Positions 29,910 through 39,076 of a DNA stretch of 58,704 nt are shown in pieces (the stretch's first letter is position 1; every line of letters starts with the position of its first letter). The notes below the pieces were generated by a model. That model had not been told where the DNA came from. It saw only the letters and a program-made list of their open reading frames with translations, and did no database searches. The stretch is from Levilactobacillus paucivorans (GTDB lineage: Bacteria; Bacillota; Bacilli; Lactobacillales; Lactobacillaceae): contig NZ_JQCA01000074.1 of the NCBI RefSeq assembly GCF_001437125.1, positions 1-58,704 of the forward strand. The letters run 5' to 3'. The position numbers and the translations under genes were made by a program.

Positions 29910-30854
29910 TTACTTTTTGTTATTTTTATCTGAGTTTTGTTTGATTAAACGATTCAGGTTGTCATCGAAGACCTGTGTCGCATCGTAACCCATGGAACGG
30001 GCCCGGAAGTTCATGGCAGCAGCTTCAATGATGATGGCCAGGTTACGCCCAGTCTTAACGGGAATAGTAATCTTGGGCACCTCAACGTCGAAGAAACGTT
30101 GTGACTCCGTGTTGTTTCCTAAACGGTCGAAATGATTGTCATCGTGCCACAATTCCAAGTGGACAATAAGATCAATATCCGTCTCGGAACGCACAGCACC
30201 AGCCCCGAACAGGTTCATGACATCGATGATCCCAATCCCCCGAATCTCGAGTAAGTGACTCAGGATAGCTGGGGCCGTCCCAACCAACGTCTGTTCATCT
30301 TGTTGGTAGACTTCCACCCGATCATCGGCAATCAACCGGTGACCACGTTTGACTAATTCCAACGCCGTTTCACTCTTACCAACACCAGAATCACCAGTAA
30401 TCATGACCCCAACACCGTAGATATCGACGAGAACCCCATGAACCGACTGCCGTTCGGCTAATTTGCCGTCTAGGAAGTTGGTCATGTTACTCAAGATCCG
30501 CGACGTCGTCAGCTTTGTCTCCAGTAAGGGGATGTGGGCTTCCTTGGTGGCTTGTTTGAGTTCCTCAGGGGGATCCAGTTGTGTGGACACCACAAAGGCC
30601 GGCGTCTCCGGTTGACACATCTTCTGCATGACATCTAATAACTTCTCATGCGTCATGCCCTTTGCGAAGGACGTTTCGGTAATTCCCAATAATTGAATTC
30701 GTTTAGCAGGATAATAGTTAAAGTATCCGGTTAATTCCAACCCGGGCCGGGAGATATCACTCGTTGTGATTTCACGGTCCAAGTCTTCTTCCCCGGAATA
30801 AACTTCCAGGCGGGTAACCTTCACCAGGTCGGCTACTGTGACACTTTCAGGCAT
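29910..30854 (-). CDS. hprK: HPr kinase/phosphorylase
   Basis: HprK phosphorylates HPr at Ser46 when fructose-1,6-bisphosphate is high, and reverses this at high phosphate. It thereby controls CcpA-dependent carbon catabolite repression. The 314-residue protein has the N-terminal DRTGG-like domain, Walker A GDSGVGKS (154-161), HRLIADDRV (about 172-180) and the HprK signature starting [10 protein letters not shown] (about 203-212). It is the first gene of hprK-lgt-gpsA-galU-trxB. Confidence 0.98.
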   Translation of the reverse strand: MPESVTVADLVKVTRLEVYSGEEDLDREITTSDISRPGLELTGYFNYYPAKRIQLLGITETSFAKGMTHEKLLDVMQKMCQPETPAFVVSTQLDPPEELKQATKEAHIPLLETKLTTSRILSNMTNFLDGKLAERQSVHGVLVDIYGVGVMITGDSGVGKSETALELVKRGHRLIADDRVEVYQQDEQTLVGTAPAILSHLLEIRGIGIIDVMNLFGAGAVRSETDIDLIVHLELWHDDNHFDRLGNNTESQRFFDVEVPKITIPVKTGRNLAIIIEAAAMNFRARSMGYDATQVFDDNLNRLIKQNSDKNNKK

Positions 30855-30942
30855 AGGAGTTCCTCCTCATTGCATAGTAAACTACTCTAATTTTAGCACT
30901 TTCACGGGGTGACTCCCACCAAATTCGTTCGGAGAGGTCAAC

Positions 30943-31317
30943 TTAATTCCGGGCGAAATGATCGCTGATGATGGCATTAAAGAGGGCCATCACAATCGCC
31001 ACAATCAGTGTGACCCCAAACGATGAAAAAGTGAAGCCACTGCCCATCACCCATGAGGTTAATTCCAGCATGATGGCGTTCAGAACGAAGCCAAACAATC
31101 CCAGTGTCAAGATGGTCACTGGTAGCGATAGCACGAACAGAATAGGCTTCACAATCGCATTGAGTAACGCCAACACGAAGCTCGCTATCAGCGCTACGGC
31201 GACACCTGACACGTAGAAGGCATTCTGATAATGCCCGGCCAGTGAGCTCTGGAAGAACCCAGCTAGCGCCAGAAAGATGAGAGCGTTAACAAAAATTCGA
31301 GGCCAAAACCGCACACT
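30943..31317 (-). CDS. YvlD-like/phage-holin-4-superfamily membrane protein
   Basis: A 124-residue protein with four membrane helices (LIFLALAGFFQ, VALIASFVLALLN, FVLSLPVTILTLGLFGFVLN, LIVAIVMALFNAIIS), matching the YvlD family. GTG at 31317 is taken as start because it overlaps the TAG stop of the upstream PspC gene and has AAGGA nine bases upstream. An in-frame ATG at 31326 directly abuts that site and is less likely. In B. subtilis yvlD lies beside the PspC-like yvlC, and that operon responds to envelope stress, so the pairing here fits. Confidence 0.8.
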   Translation of the reverse strand, partial: SVRFWPRIFVNALIFLALAGFFQSSLAGHYQNAFYVSGVAVALIASFVLALLNAIVKPILFVLSLPVTILTLGLFGFVLNAIMLELTSWVMGSGFTFSSFGVTLIVAIVMALFNAIISDHFARN

Positions 31318-31651
31318 ACTCACCATCCTTATGTGAATCGGAAACATCATGTTCGGTCACGTCATGAATCACCTTGCGACCATCATTTGGCTTCGGTTGT
31401 GTTGCGCCACGGAAGAGATCGCCGAGACTGCCCCCACCCGGTTGAATCGGTTCCTGGGGCATAAAGGTCATCAAGATCACGTACACCAAGAGACCGACAA
31501 CCACGTGACCAAATGGAATGGCGATCGAAATCAGCACGTAAATGACCCGCAAGAGGTTAGCATTCCAGCCAAAATATTCCGCAATACCACCCAGAACCCC
31601 ACCGACAAGGCGGTTGGTCCGGGACCGTTCAAAACGCTTTTTTTCTGCCAT
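31316..31651 (-). CDS. PspC-domain membrane protein (YvlC-like)
   Basis: A 111-residue protein whose first ~60 residues form a PspC domain: RLVGGVLGGIAEYFGWN, then a membrane helix VIYVLISIAIPFGHVVVGLLVYVILM. The C-terminal ~45 residues are hydrophilic and His/Asp-rich. PspC-type proteins take part in phage-shock and LiaRS-type envelope stress responses. It is upstream of and overlapping the YvlD-like gene. The two may be co-expressed with hprK, although a gap of about 90 bases follows. Confidence 0.88.
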   Translation of the reverse strand: MAEKKRFERSRTNRLVGGVLGGIAEYFGWNANLLRVIYVLISIAIPFGHVVVGLLVYVILMTFMPQEPIQPGGGSLGDLFRGATQPKPNDGRKVIHDVTEHDVSDSHKDGE

Positions 31652-31740
31652 TAAAGGCCACTCCTTTTTTGATTTTTAAGTGCGACCCGGCCACACCAAG
31701 TCAACACACGTCAAGCTATTAGGCCAAGAATAACGAAAGC

Positions 31741-31768
31741 GGCCACTGAAATCAAGTTATCAGTGGCC
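31741..31768 (-). terminator. Terminator after phoU
   Basis: A perfect 9-bp inverted repeat GGCCACTGA/TCAGTGGCC around a 10-nt loop. Only a weak T-rich stretch (GCTTTCGTT) follows on the minus strand. Confidence 0.55.
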
Positions 31769-31801
31769 GTCTGGGCGAATCTTCAATTTAGATTAAGGTT
31801 T

Positions 31802-32479
31802 TTACCCCTCGGTGCCGGAGCTGGCCGAATTCAATTCGATAATCTGACCAGACTTAAGATAGATAATCCATTCACAGACGTTCGTCACATAATCCCCAAT
31901 ACGACTGAGATCTTGTGAAACGTTGAGGTAAATCGAGGCCCCCGTCTCGAATGAGGGATCCTGACGCATCTGTTCGTAGCTATCCGCACGCACTTGGTGA
32001 TTCAAGCGGTCCAGCTTGCGGTCAATATCCGCCAGCTCACGGGCCTCATGCTCATCCTTGTTCACATAGGCCGTGAGGACGTCCTTCATCATCTGCGTGG
32101 TCAGGCGCCCCATCTCGGCAATCAGCTGTTCCAACACGGGAATCTTCTGCTTCGTGCCAAACTTAATGGCCGAATGTGCCACATTTCTGGCGTGGTCCCC
32201 GGCGCGTTCCAATTCGGAGACGGCCTTTAGAATGGTCACAATCTCACGAAGATCGGTCGTGACTGGCTGATACAAGGCAATCATTTCAAAGGTTTTCTGC
32301 TCCAACGCAATTTCACGTTCGTTAATCTGGTGGTCCTGGTCAATGAGCTTCTGTGCAGCAACGGTGTCGCGATTCATGAACGCATCCACCGACTGCTGGA
32401 TAACCTCACTCACCAACATCCCCATTTCTGTAAAGTCAGCGTCTAATTCGGCTAACTCATCATCAAATAATCTACGCAT
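31802..32479 (-). CDS. phoU: Phosphate-signalling regulator PhoU
   Basis: A 225-residue all-helical protein with two PhoU three-helix bundles (about 10-95 and 118-205), each with conserved acidic metal-binding residues (ELERAGDHARNVAH; DLSRIGDYVTNVCEW). PhoU links the Pst transporter to the PhoR sensor and prevents excess phosphate uptake. It is the last gene of pstS-C-A-B-B-phoU, 10 bases after the second pstB. Confidence 0.96.
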   Translation of the reverse strand: MRRLFDDELAELDADFTEMGMLVSEVIQQSVDAFMNRDTVAAQKLIDQDHQINEREIALEQKTFEMIALYQPVTTDLREIVTILKAVSELERAGDHARNVAHSAIKFGTKQKIPVLEQLIAEMGRLTTQMMKDVLTAYVNKDEHEARELADIDRKLDRLNHQVRADSYEQMRQDPSFETGASIYLNVSQDLSRIGDYVTNVCEWIIYLKSGQIIELNSASSGTEG

Positions 32480-32489
32480 TACTGGCCTC

Positions 32490-33248
32490 CTAACCGAATC
32501 GACCGCTGATATAATCTTCGGTCTGCTTCTGTGCGGGATTCATAAAGATATTCTTTGTCTGGTCCACTTCAATTAACTCACCATTCATGAAGAACGCCGT
32601 CCGGTCCGCGATCCGCGAGGCCTGCTGAAGGTTGTGGGTTACTATAATAATCGTATAATCGTGCCGCAAATTCAAGAGAGTTGCCTCAATTTGGCTACTG
32701 GACACGGGATCCAACGCACTTGTCGGTTCGTCTAACAAGATAATCTCTGGTGAAACGGCCAAGACCCGGGCGATACAGACCCGCTGTTGTTGTCCCCCGG
32801 AGAGCGCCAAGGCGCTCTCATGCAGGTGGTCCTTGACCTCATCCCACACGGCAGCTTGTCGCAGTGACTTTTCGACGACCGCGTCCAACTTCTCTTTGTC
32901 CTTCTCGCCGGCAATCCGTAACCCATAGATCACGTTGTCGTAGATGGAGAATGGGAAGGGGTTGGGTTGTTGGAAGACCATCCCGATTTCCTTACGAATC
33001 TGAACCGTATCGGCGCTAGGCGCGTAAAGGTCTTGCCCCTTGAACTTAATCGTTCCCGTAATCGTCACATTGGGAATCAAGTCATTCATGCGATTCAAGG
33101 TCCGCAGATAGGTGGATTTCCCACACCCAGACGGCCCAATCAACGCCGTAATCCCCTTGTCCGTGAAGTTCAGGTTGATGCCCTTCAATGCTTCCTTTTC
33201 CCCGTAATACAGGTGTAAATCCTGTGTTGTTAAAATTTCCTCACTCAT
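32490..33248 (-). CDS. pstB: Phosphate ABC transporter ATP-binding protein PstB (second copy)
   Basis: A 252-residue ABC ATPase with Walker [10 protein letters not shown] (about 37-45), a Q-loop in MVFQQPNPF, the signature LSGGQQQR (about 148-155), Walker [14 protein letters not shown] and a switch His in IVTHNL. It energises phosphate import through PstC-PstA. A second PstB lies directly upstream. The two share motifs but diverge in their N-termini; paired PstB genes are common in lactobacilli. Confidence 0.96.
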   Translation of the reverse strand: MSEEILTTQDLHLYYGEKEALKGINLNFTDKGITALIGPSGCGKSTYLRTLNRMNDLIPNVTITGTIKFKGQDLYAPSADTVQIRKEIGMVFQQPNPFPFSIYDNVIYGLRIAGEKDKEKLDAVVEKSLRQAAVWDEVKDHLHESALALSGGQQQRVCIARVLAVSPEIILLDEPTSALDPVSSSQIEATLLNLRHDYTIIIVTHNLQQASRIADRTAFFMNGELIEVDQTKNIFMNPAQKQTEDYISGRFG

Positions 33249-33265
33249 GGTGTTGTCTCCTCCTC

Positions 33266-34090
33266 TTAGCCGAAGTTCCCCGAAACATAGTCGCTGGTAA
33301 TTTGAACCTGTGGATTCGTGAAGATATGGCTCGTGGTGTCATACTCCAACACCCGTCCCTGATTGAAAAATGCCGTATATTCACTGATCCGACCAGCCTG
33401 TTGCATGTTGTGCGTGACAATAATAATCGTGTACTGCTTCTTTAATTCCAACAAAGTGTCCTCGAGTTGACTCGTGGATACCGGGTCCAAGGCACTCGCC
33501 GGCTCATCCAGCAACAGAATATCTGGTTTAACCGCGATCGCTCTGGCGATACACAACCGTTGTGCCTGGCCTCCCGATAGGGCCAGTGCACTCTTGTTGA
33601 GATCATCCTTGACCTGATTCCAGAGGGCCGCCTGTTTGAGTGACGTTTCGACAATCTCATCTAGCTCATGTTTGTCGGTCGTCCCCCGCAACCGCAGGGC
33701 AAAGGCGATATTGTCATAGATCGACTTGGCAAACGGATTGGGACGTTGAAACACCATTCCCACCCGTCGCCGCATCTTGTAAACGTCAATGTCTGGTTGA
33801 TTGATATCGACGCCCCGATACATGATGCGTCCCGTCACCGTGGCGATCCGGTCATTCATCCGATTCAATGAGCGGAGATAGGTGGACTTACCCGAGCCCG
33901 AGGGGCCAATGAGTGCCGTAATCTGGTTACGGGCAAACTGGAGATCACCCTCGTAAATGGCTTCCTTTTTCCCATAAAAAACGTGGAGTTCCTCGGTCGA
34001 CAGGACAATCGGGTGTTGGGCGTCTCGTGGTTGCACGATGTGCCGTTCCTGCATGGTCCCGGTGGTTGAAACATCGTTACTGACAAACAT
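33266..34090 (-). CDS. pstB: Phosphate ABC transporter ATP-binding protein PstB (first copy)
   Basis: A 274-residue ABC ATPase with Walker [10 protein letters not shown] (about 57-65), MVFQRPNPF (Q-loop), LSGGQAQR (about 170-177), Walker [13 protein letters not shown] and an H-loop His in IVTHNM. It has about 25 extra N-terminal residues compared with the second copy. The two ATPases could form a heterodimer or serve under different conditions; the sequence does not decide. It lies 12 bases after pstA. Confidence 0.95.
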   Translation of the reverse strand: MFVSNDVSTTGTMQERHIVQPRDAQHPIVLSTEELHVFYGKKEAIYEGDLQFARNQITALIGPSGSGKSTYLRSLNRMNDRIATVTGRIMYRGVDINQPDIDVYKMRRRVGMVFQRPNPFAKSIYDNIAFALRLRGTTDKHELDEIVETSLKQAALWNQVKDDLNKSALALSGGQAQRLCIARAIAVKPDILLLDEPASALDPVSTSQLEDTLLELKKQYTIIIVTHNMQQAGRISEYTAFFNQGRVLEYDTTSHIFTNPQVQITSDYVSGNFG

Positions 34091-34102
34091 GACACCCCTC
34101 CT

Positions 34103-34987
34103 TTAGGCTGACGTGAGCCGCTTGTAAAGCCGCTTACCCAGATAGCGCGCGGCGAAGTTAAAGATCAAGATTGCGAGAACCAAGACCGCCGACGACCCGG
34201 ACGAAATAGCCTTCGCGTCTGGCATGATCCCTTCGGAATTAATCTTCCAGATGTGGACGGCCAACGTTTCGGCCGGACGCATCGGATTCAATGGACTGGA
34301 AATGTTGAATGGGTTCCAATCCGTGAAGTCAAGGGCGGGGGCACTCTGGCCGGCCGTGTAAATCAAGGCCGCTGCCTCCCCGAAAACCCGTCCCGCACTC
34401 AGGATAACCCCGGTGAGGATACTCGGCACCGCCGCAGGTAAGATGACCCGCGTGATGGTCTCCCAGCGCGATAATCCTAACGCCAGTCCCCCCTCACGTT
34501 GCGAGAGGTCGATGGTTCGCAAAGAATCCTCGATACTTCGGGTCAGAAGTGGCAAGTTAAAGAAGGTCAGGGCAAAGGCCCCGGAGAGAATGGAGAATCC
34601 CAGCCGGAGCTTCACCACGAAGAACAGAAAGCCGAACAGACCGACCACTACCGAGGGCAGTGAGCTGAGAATTTCAATGGCCGTTCGAATCGTGGTCGTC
34701 ACCCAATTGTCCCGGGCGTATTCGTAGAGGTAGATCGCCGCTCCCAAGGCAATGGGAAAGGAAATCAGCATCGCTAAAATCAAGAGATAGAAGGAATTGT
34801 AGAGTTGCACCCCAACCCCACCGCCCTTGAGAAAGGCCTTGGCGGGTGCCGTCAAAAAGTGCCAGCTCAACTGGGGAAGCCCGCTAACCAGAATATAGCC
34901 GAGCAATGCTAGGAGAATCAAGACAACCAACCCGGCAACGCCGTACAACGTCCCAATGGCAATTTTATTTTGCGTTTTTGGATTCAC
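34103..34987 (-). CDS. pstA: Phosphate ABC transporter permease PstA
   Basis: A 294-residue inner-membrane permease with about six helices and a binding-protein-dependent transport fold. The cytoplasmic coupling loop with the EAA-like motif is LALGLSRWETITRVILPAAVPSILTG (about 185-210, given by its ends). It pairs with PstC and shares one base with the pstC stop codon, so the two are translationally coupled. Confidence 0.95.
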   Translation of the reverse strand: MNPKTQNKIAIGTLYGVAGLVVLILLALLGYILVSGLPQLSWHFLTAPAKAFLKGGGVGVQLYNSFYLLILAMLISFPIALGAAIYLYEYARDNWVTTTIRTAIEILSSLPSVVVGLFGFLFFVVKLRLGFSILSGAFALTFFNLPLLTRSIEDSLRTIDLSQREGGLALGLSRWETITRVILPAAVPSILTGVILSAGRVFGEAAALIYTAGQSAPALDFTDWNPFNISSPLNPMRPAETLAVHIWKINSEGIMPDAKAISSGSSAVLVLAILIFNFAARYLGKRLYKRLTSA

Positions 34988-35916
34988 TATTGAAGACGCC
35001 CCTTTCGGCCGATCAGGCGAATAATGAGGTTAAAGACCAGTGACATCAGTAACAATACCAGGGCCAGTGACCACAGGGCATTGTTTTGTAGGGAGCCCAT
35101 AACGGTGTTTCCGATCCCCGTGGTTAATACGGAGGTCAGTGTTGCCGCCGGATCCACTAGGCTCCCCGGCATGAGCGCCGCGTTCCCGATAACCATTTGA
35201 ACGGCCAGTGCTTCACCAAAGGCCCGCGCCATCCCGAAAACAACGGCGGTCATGAGGCCTGGTGTGGCGGCCCGCAAAACCACCTTGTAGATGGTCTGCC
35301 ACTGCGTCGCCCCGAGCGCCAGTGAGGCTTCCCGGTAGTACCGTGGAACCGCTCGCAAGGCATCCACACTCATTGAGGTCACGGTCGGCAGAATCATGAC
35401 GAAGAGCACACAGGTTCCGGAGAGAATCCCGAACCCACTGCCCCCAAAGATTGCTCGTGTCGCCGGTACGACCACTGAGAGACCGATAAACCCATAAACC
35501 ACGGAGGGAATCCCCACCAGCAGTTCCGTCACGGGTTGGAGAATCTTAGCCCCCTTGTTTGGTGAAATCTCGTTCATAAACACCGCCGTTCCAATCGCAA
35601 ACGGTGTGGCCACAATGGCCGAAAGAATTGTGATGAGAAATGACCCGACAATCATGGGTAGCGCGCCAACTTCAGGCTTCCCATTGGCATCCGTGATGCC
35701 CGGATTCCATTTCTTCTCCGTCAAGAAATCCCAGAGATTGACGTGATTACTGGTAAAGGTCGCAATCCCTTTGGACGCAACGAAACCGATAATCCCCACA
35801 ACCACCGCGACGATCAGGAGTAAAGCTGAGAAACTCACAACCTTGCCCCAGATTTCCAACTTGGCGGCCTTGGAGTGCCGCTTGAGTTGTTTTTCTAATT
35901 GTTGGGTTGTTTTCAT
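34987..35916 (-). CDS. pstC: Phosphate ABC transporter permease PstC
   Basis: A 309-residue permease with six predicted helices after a charged, Lys-rich N-terminus. The EAA-type coupling loop is ASLALGATQWQTIYKV (about 205-220), and a GIPSVVYGFIGL segment (about 133-144) is typical of PstC. It forms the phosphate channel with PstA. Its start overlaps the end of pstS by four bases. Confidence 0.95.
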   Translation of the reverse strand: MKTTQQLEKQLKRHSKAAKLEIWGKVVSFSALLLIVAVVVGIIGFVASKGIATFTSNHVNLWDFLTEKKWNPGITDANGKPEVGALPMIVGSFLITILSAIVATPFAIGTAVFMNEISPNKGAKILQPVTELLVGIPSVVYGFIGLSVVVPATRAIFGGSGFGILSGTCVLFVMILPTVTSMSVDALRAVPRYYREASLALGATQWQTIYKVVLRAATPGLMTAVVFGMARAFGEALAVQMVIGNAALMPGSLVDPAATLTSVLTTGIGNTVMGSLQNNALWSLALVLLLMSLVFNLIIRLIGRKGRLQ

Positions 35917-36800
35917 GACTTGCCACCTTCCAGTCGTGTGACGTTGCCGTGGACGTCCCGTTCAACCTTCATTTGATCCGGTGACAGGTAACCCAATTGG
36001 CGCACCAGCGTCTTTTGAATCGCTGGTGATTGAACGTACTGAATGAACCGCTGGGTTAAGCCGTGCGGTTGACCCTTGGTATAGAGGTGTTCGTAAGACC
36101 AGATACGCCACCGATTGGTTTTCACATTGGCTTCGATTGGCTTGATACCATTTAGACTGAGCGATTGAACGGTCGAATTCACATAGGAAAAGGCCACGTA
36201 GCTAATTGCCCCGGGAGTCGTCGCCACGATCTGACGAACCATCCCCGAAGAATCCTGTTCTTGAGCGGTCTTGGAACGGTGATTAGTCAACCCAAATTGT
36301 TCGAAGGTCGCCCGCGTACCACTTCCTTGCGCCCGGTTAATCAACACGACTGGCACGTTGGCTCCGCCGAGTTCACGCCAATTGGTGACTTGGCCGGTAA
36401 AGACTTGAATGAGTTGTTGGGTCGTTAAATTTTTTAGTCCAATTTTGCGGTTAATGATGGGTGTAATCCCGACGACAGCGACTCGGTGGTCGATCAAGGC
36501 GGCGGCTTTGATCCCCTTCTGTTCGCCGGCAAAGAGGTCGGAATTTCCAATCTGGACGGCCCCCTCTTGAATCTGGCTGAGACCGGTCCCGGTTCCCCCA
36601 CCCTGGACGTTGATAAACGTGCCTAGGTGTTCGCCCGTATATTGTTCTCCAGCCGCTTCCACCAAGGGTTGCAGTGCCGTTGACCCGACTGCGGTGATGG
36701 ATTCACCAGCATGACTGACCTGTCGCGTTTGGTAGGCAAAGATTCCCAGAGCCACAATAATCACGGCTCCGATGGCTTGCCACCAGTGTTTTTTCGACAT
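35913..36800 (-). CDS. pstS: Phosphate-binding protein PstS
   Basis: A 295-residue extracytoplasmic solute-binding protein. Phosphate-site segments are AVGSTALQPLV (about 37-47), GGGTGTGLSQI (about 67-77) and RAQGSGTRATFEQFG (about 156-170). The N-terminus has a Lys-Lys-His start and a hydrophobic helix (about 9-25), but no lipobox Cys. It should therefore be kept as a membrane-anchored protein or be cut after SHA, rather than be a lipoprotein. It is the first gene of the operon, directly behind PHO boxes. Confidence 0.93.
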   Translation of the reverse strand: MSKKHWWQAIGAVIIVALGIFAYQTRQVSHAGESITAVGSTALQPLVEAAGEQYTGEHLGTFINVQGGGTGTGLSQIQEGAVQIGNSDLFAGEQKGIKAAALIDHRVAVVGITPIINRKIGLKNLTTQQLIQVFTGQVTNWRELGGANVPVVLINRAQGSGTRATFEQFGLTNHRSKTAQEQDSSGMVRQIVATTPGAISYVAFSYVNSTVQSLSLNGIKPIEANVKTNRWRIWSYEHLYTKGQPHGLTQRFIQYVQSPAIQKTLVRQLGYLSPDQMKVERDVHGNVTRLEGGKS

Positions 36801-36850
36801 TTCACTAACCTCCTACTAGCCAAGCGTCACGGCTCGACCTTACAAAAGTC

Positions 36851-36904
36851 AGTATACCGAATCAATGTAAATGTCTCGTAGCCGTATTGTAAAGGTTGTG
36901 TAAA
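36851..36904 (-). promoter_or_regulatory. PHO boxes and pstS promoter
   Basis: On the minus strand TTTACA occurs at 36899-36904, 36888-36893 and 36866-36871, that is at 11-bp and 22-bp steps, followed by the -10 element TATACT (36851-36856). PhoP in Firmicutes binds TT(A/C/T)ACA repeats on one helix face, so this is a PhoP-activated promoter. Confidence 0.85.
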
Positions 36905-36967
36905 TGTAACCCGATGTTGAAAAATTGCGGGTCAAACCAGCCCGCCCAGTAGTCAATTAAGGCGATC

Positions 36968-36994
36968 AAAAAAGGCCTGACTGGGTGTCAGGTC
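36968..36994 (-). terminator. Terminator between phoR and pstS
   Basis: CCTGAC and GTCAGG pair around ACCCA, followed by CC and six T residues on the minus strand, just past the phoR stop. Confidence 0.8.
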
Positions 36995-36998
36995 TCGT

Positions 36999-38366
36999 TT
37001 AGGCGTTATCTGTATTTGGTGTATCATCAACTGGAGCTATCGTCACTGGGAAGGTCAAGATGACCGTGGTTCCGACGCCCAGCTGACTTTGTAGATTGAT
37101 TTTACCATTGAGTGACTGCACGAGCTCACGGACAATGGCCAAGCCTAGGCCACTCCCACTAACCAACTGATTGGAATGCGACACATCGGCCCGGTAGAAG
37201 CGCTCAAAGACTCTGAGCTGATCCTGGGGACCAATGCCGATTCCCGTGTCGGCAATCGTGAGCGTCCAATTCTGGGGTGTTTGCGCCAGGGTGAGCGTGA
37301 CGGTACCACCCGGACGATTGTATTTAATGGCATTACTCATGACATTCTTCAAAATCTGATCGAGCTTGCGCTGATCGGTCACGGCCATAAAGGCCGAATC
37401 AACCTGGTTAACTAGTGTGACCTGATTAACCTGAGCCAACGGTGCCAGCAGCGTCACCTGCGTGGCAATCTGTTGACCCACCGGCACCATGCTGACCTCG
37501 ACCGCGTTCCCCGATTCAAGATGGGAGATCGTCAGAACATCGTTGATCAGTTCCACCAAACGTTCACTCTGCTGATCGATGATGTGCAAGAACTCCGAGC
37601 GTTTCTCGGGATCGTTCTGCGCCCCGGCTAAGAGTGTCTTGGCAAAACCCGAGATCGCGGTCACTGGCGTCTTCAATTCGTGTGAGGCATTGGAGACAAA
37701 GTCCATTTGCATCTGTTCCACGGCGTAGACTTCCGTCACATCGTAGAGCAACACCAGAACTTGAAAGTAGTCCTGAGACGTTGCCGTGTAGATGGCTCGG
37801 GCATCAACCGTGCGATCATTAACCTTCAACACATGCTGTTGGGTCTGGCGTTCCGTCAAAGCGGAATTGATCAGACTGGCTAACTCAAATTGCTGCACGT
37901 CTTGAGTAAATGGATGACGCCGTGGCGAGATCTTGTGCTGTAAAAACTGCTCCATCGCCGGATTGGCCAATTCTACCTTGCGGTAACGGTCAATCACCAT
38001 GACCCCGATTGGCAGGTAATCCAGTAACGTGGCAAATTCTTGGTTCTGCCCCGCCATCTGTCGCTGAATTTTACGTTGATGCGTCTGCAGATAATTAATC
38101 TGCAAGGCCAACTGTTGAAAGGGATCGTGCGGCGAGAGGAGCACGTGGGCTGGTTCCTCTTCGTGACGAATCCCCTCCACTTTCTTGGTGAGAATTCCAA
38201 TACGCTGATCGGCCCAACGAAGCCCAAAGGCGATTCCGACGGCTTCAAGCAGTCCAATCAGCCAGGCCACGATCCAAGCGCTGGTCAGACTAGCAGGTTG
38301 GACCAACGCGACCATGACACTGTTGGCCAGGCCACAGATCAGCCACACGCCAATGAACCGTCTCAT
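36999..38366 (-). CDS. phoR: Phosphate-responsive sensor histidine kinase (PhoR/PnpS)
   Basis: A 455-residue kinase with two membrane helices near the N-terminus (about 3-22 and 28-48) and almost no extracytoplasmic loop. A PAS domain (about 108-215) and a HisKA domain with phospho-acceptor His229 (NASHELKTPVTAISG) follow. The HATPase domain has an N-box NVMSNAIKYN (about 340-349), DTGIGIG (373-379) and GSGLGLA (404-410). The lack of a sensor domain fits a kinase that reads phosphate through PstSCAB-PhoU. It overlaps phoP by four bases. Confidence 0.94.
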   Translation of the reverse strand: MRRFIGVWLICGLANSVMVALVQPASLTSAWIVAWLIGLLEAVGIAFGLRWADQRIGILTKKVEGIRHEEEPAHVLLSPHDPFQQLALQINYLQTHQRKIQRQMAGQNQEFATLLDYLPIGVMVIDRYRKVELANPAMEQFLQHKISPRRHPFTQDVQQFELASLINSALTERQTQQHVLKVNDRTVDARAIYTATSQDYFQVLVLLYDVTEVYAVEQMQMDFVSNASHELKTPVTAISGFAKTLLAGAQNDPEKRSEFLHIIDQQSERLVELINDVLTISHLESGNAVEVSMVPVGQQIATQVTLLAPLAQVNQVTLVNQVDSAFMAVTDQRKLDQILKNVMSNAIKYNRPGGTVTLTLAQTPQNWTLTIADTGIGIGPQDQLRVFERFYRADVSHSNQLVSGSGLGLAIVRELVQSLNGKINLQSQLGVGTTVILTFPVTIAPVDDTPNTDNA

Positions 38367-39073
38367 GGTTGCGCCTCAAACGTATAGCCAAACCCACGAA
38401 CCGTTCGTAGAAGCGTTGGATGTTTGGGATCACGTTCAATTTTTTCGCGCAGATGGGACACATGAATGTCCACCATCCGCGTTTGCCCACTGTAATCGAA
38501 GCCCCAGACGCCTTCCAGTAACTGTTCACGGCTCCAGACCTTGCCGGGCCGTTTCGCAAAGAACAATAACAGTTCGAATTCTTTAGGGGTCAAATCAATC
38601 AAACGGTCATCCCGTTTAACCTGAAATTTATCCTGGTCGATCGTGAGATCGCCAACCTGTAAGAGGTTACCGGCTGGCCGTGTGCCCGTCTGTGGCTGAT
38701 CATTTTCATCATGATAGCGGCGCATGACGGCCTTCATTCGGGCAATAACCTCGCGGGGACTAAAGGGTTTCGTGATGTAATCATCCGCCCCTAGTTCAAG
38801 GCCAAAGACCGTGTCAAATTCACTAGTCTTCGCAGTAATCATAATAATCGGCGTGCTAACCTTTTCCTGACGTAACTTTTTCGTCACTTCAACCCCATCT
38901 AACTTGGGCAACATCAGATCCAAGAGGATCACGTCGAACCGTTCGTGAAGGGCCAGATTCAAGGCCTGTTCACCGTCAATCGCGGTCACCACTTGATAAC
39001 CCGCCTGTTCGAGGTTGTACTGTAGTAAGGTAACAATCGCTGGTTCATCATCTACGACTAGGACTCTGCTCAT
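38363..39073 (-). CDS. phoP: Phosphate-responsive response regulator (PhoP/PnpR)
   Basis: A 236-residue OmpR/PhoB-type regulator. The receiver domain (1-120) has acidic residues DDE at 8-10, phospho-acceptor Asp52 (LLDLMLPKLDG) and Lys in ITKPFSP. The winged-helix domain (about 135-232) has LTPKEFELLLFFAKRPGKVWSR and TRMVDIHVSHLREKIE, given by parts. It should bind the TTTACA boxes before pstS. Upstream, three bases away, lies a PDZ membrane protein gene in the same operon. Confidence 0.94.
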   Translation of the reverse strand: MSRVLVVDDEPAIVTLLQYNLEQAGYQVVTAIDGEQALNLALHERFDVILLDLMLPKLDGVEVTKKLRQEKVSTPIIMITAKTSEFDTVFGLELGADDYITKPFSPREVIARMKAVMRRYHDENDQPQTGTRPAGNLLQVGDLTIDQDKFQVKRDDRLIDLTPKEFELLLFFAKRPGKVWSREQLLEGVWGFDYSGQTRMVDIHVSHLREKIERDPKHPTLLRTVRGFGYTFEAQP

Positions 39074-39076
39074 GGG

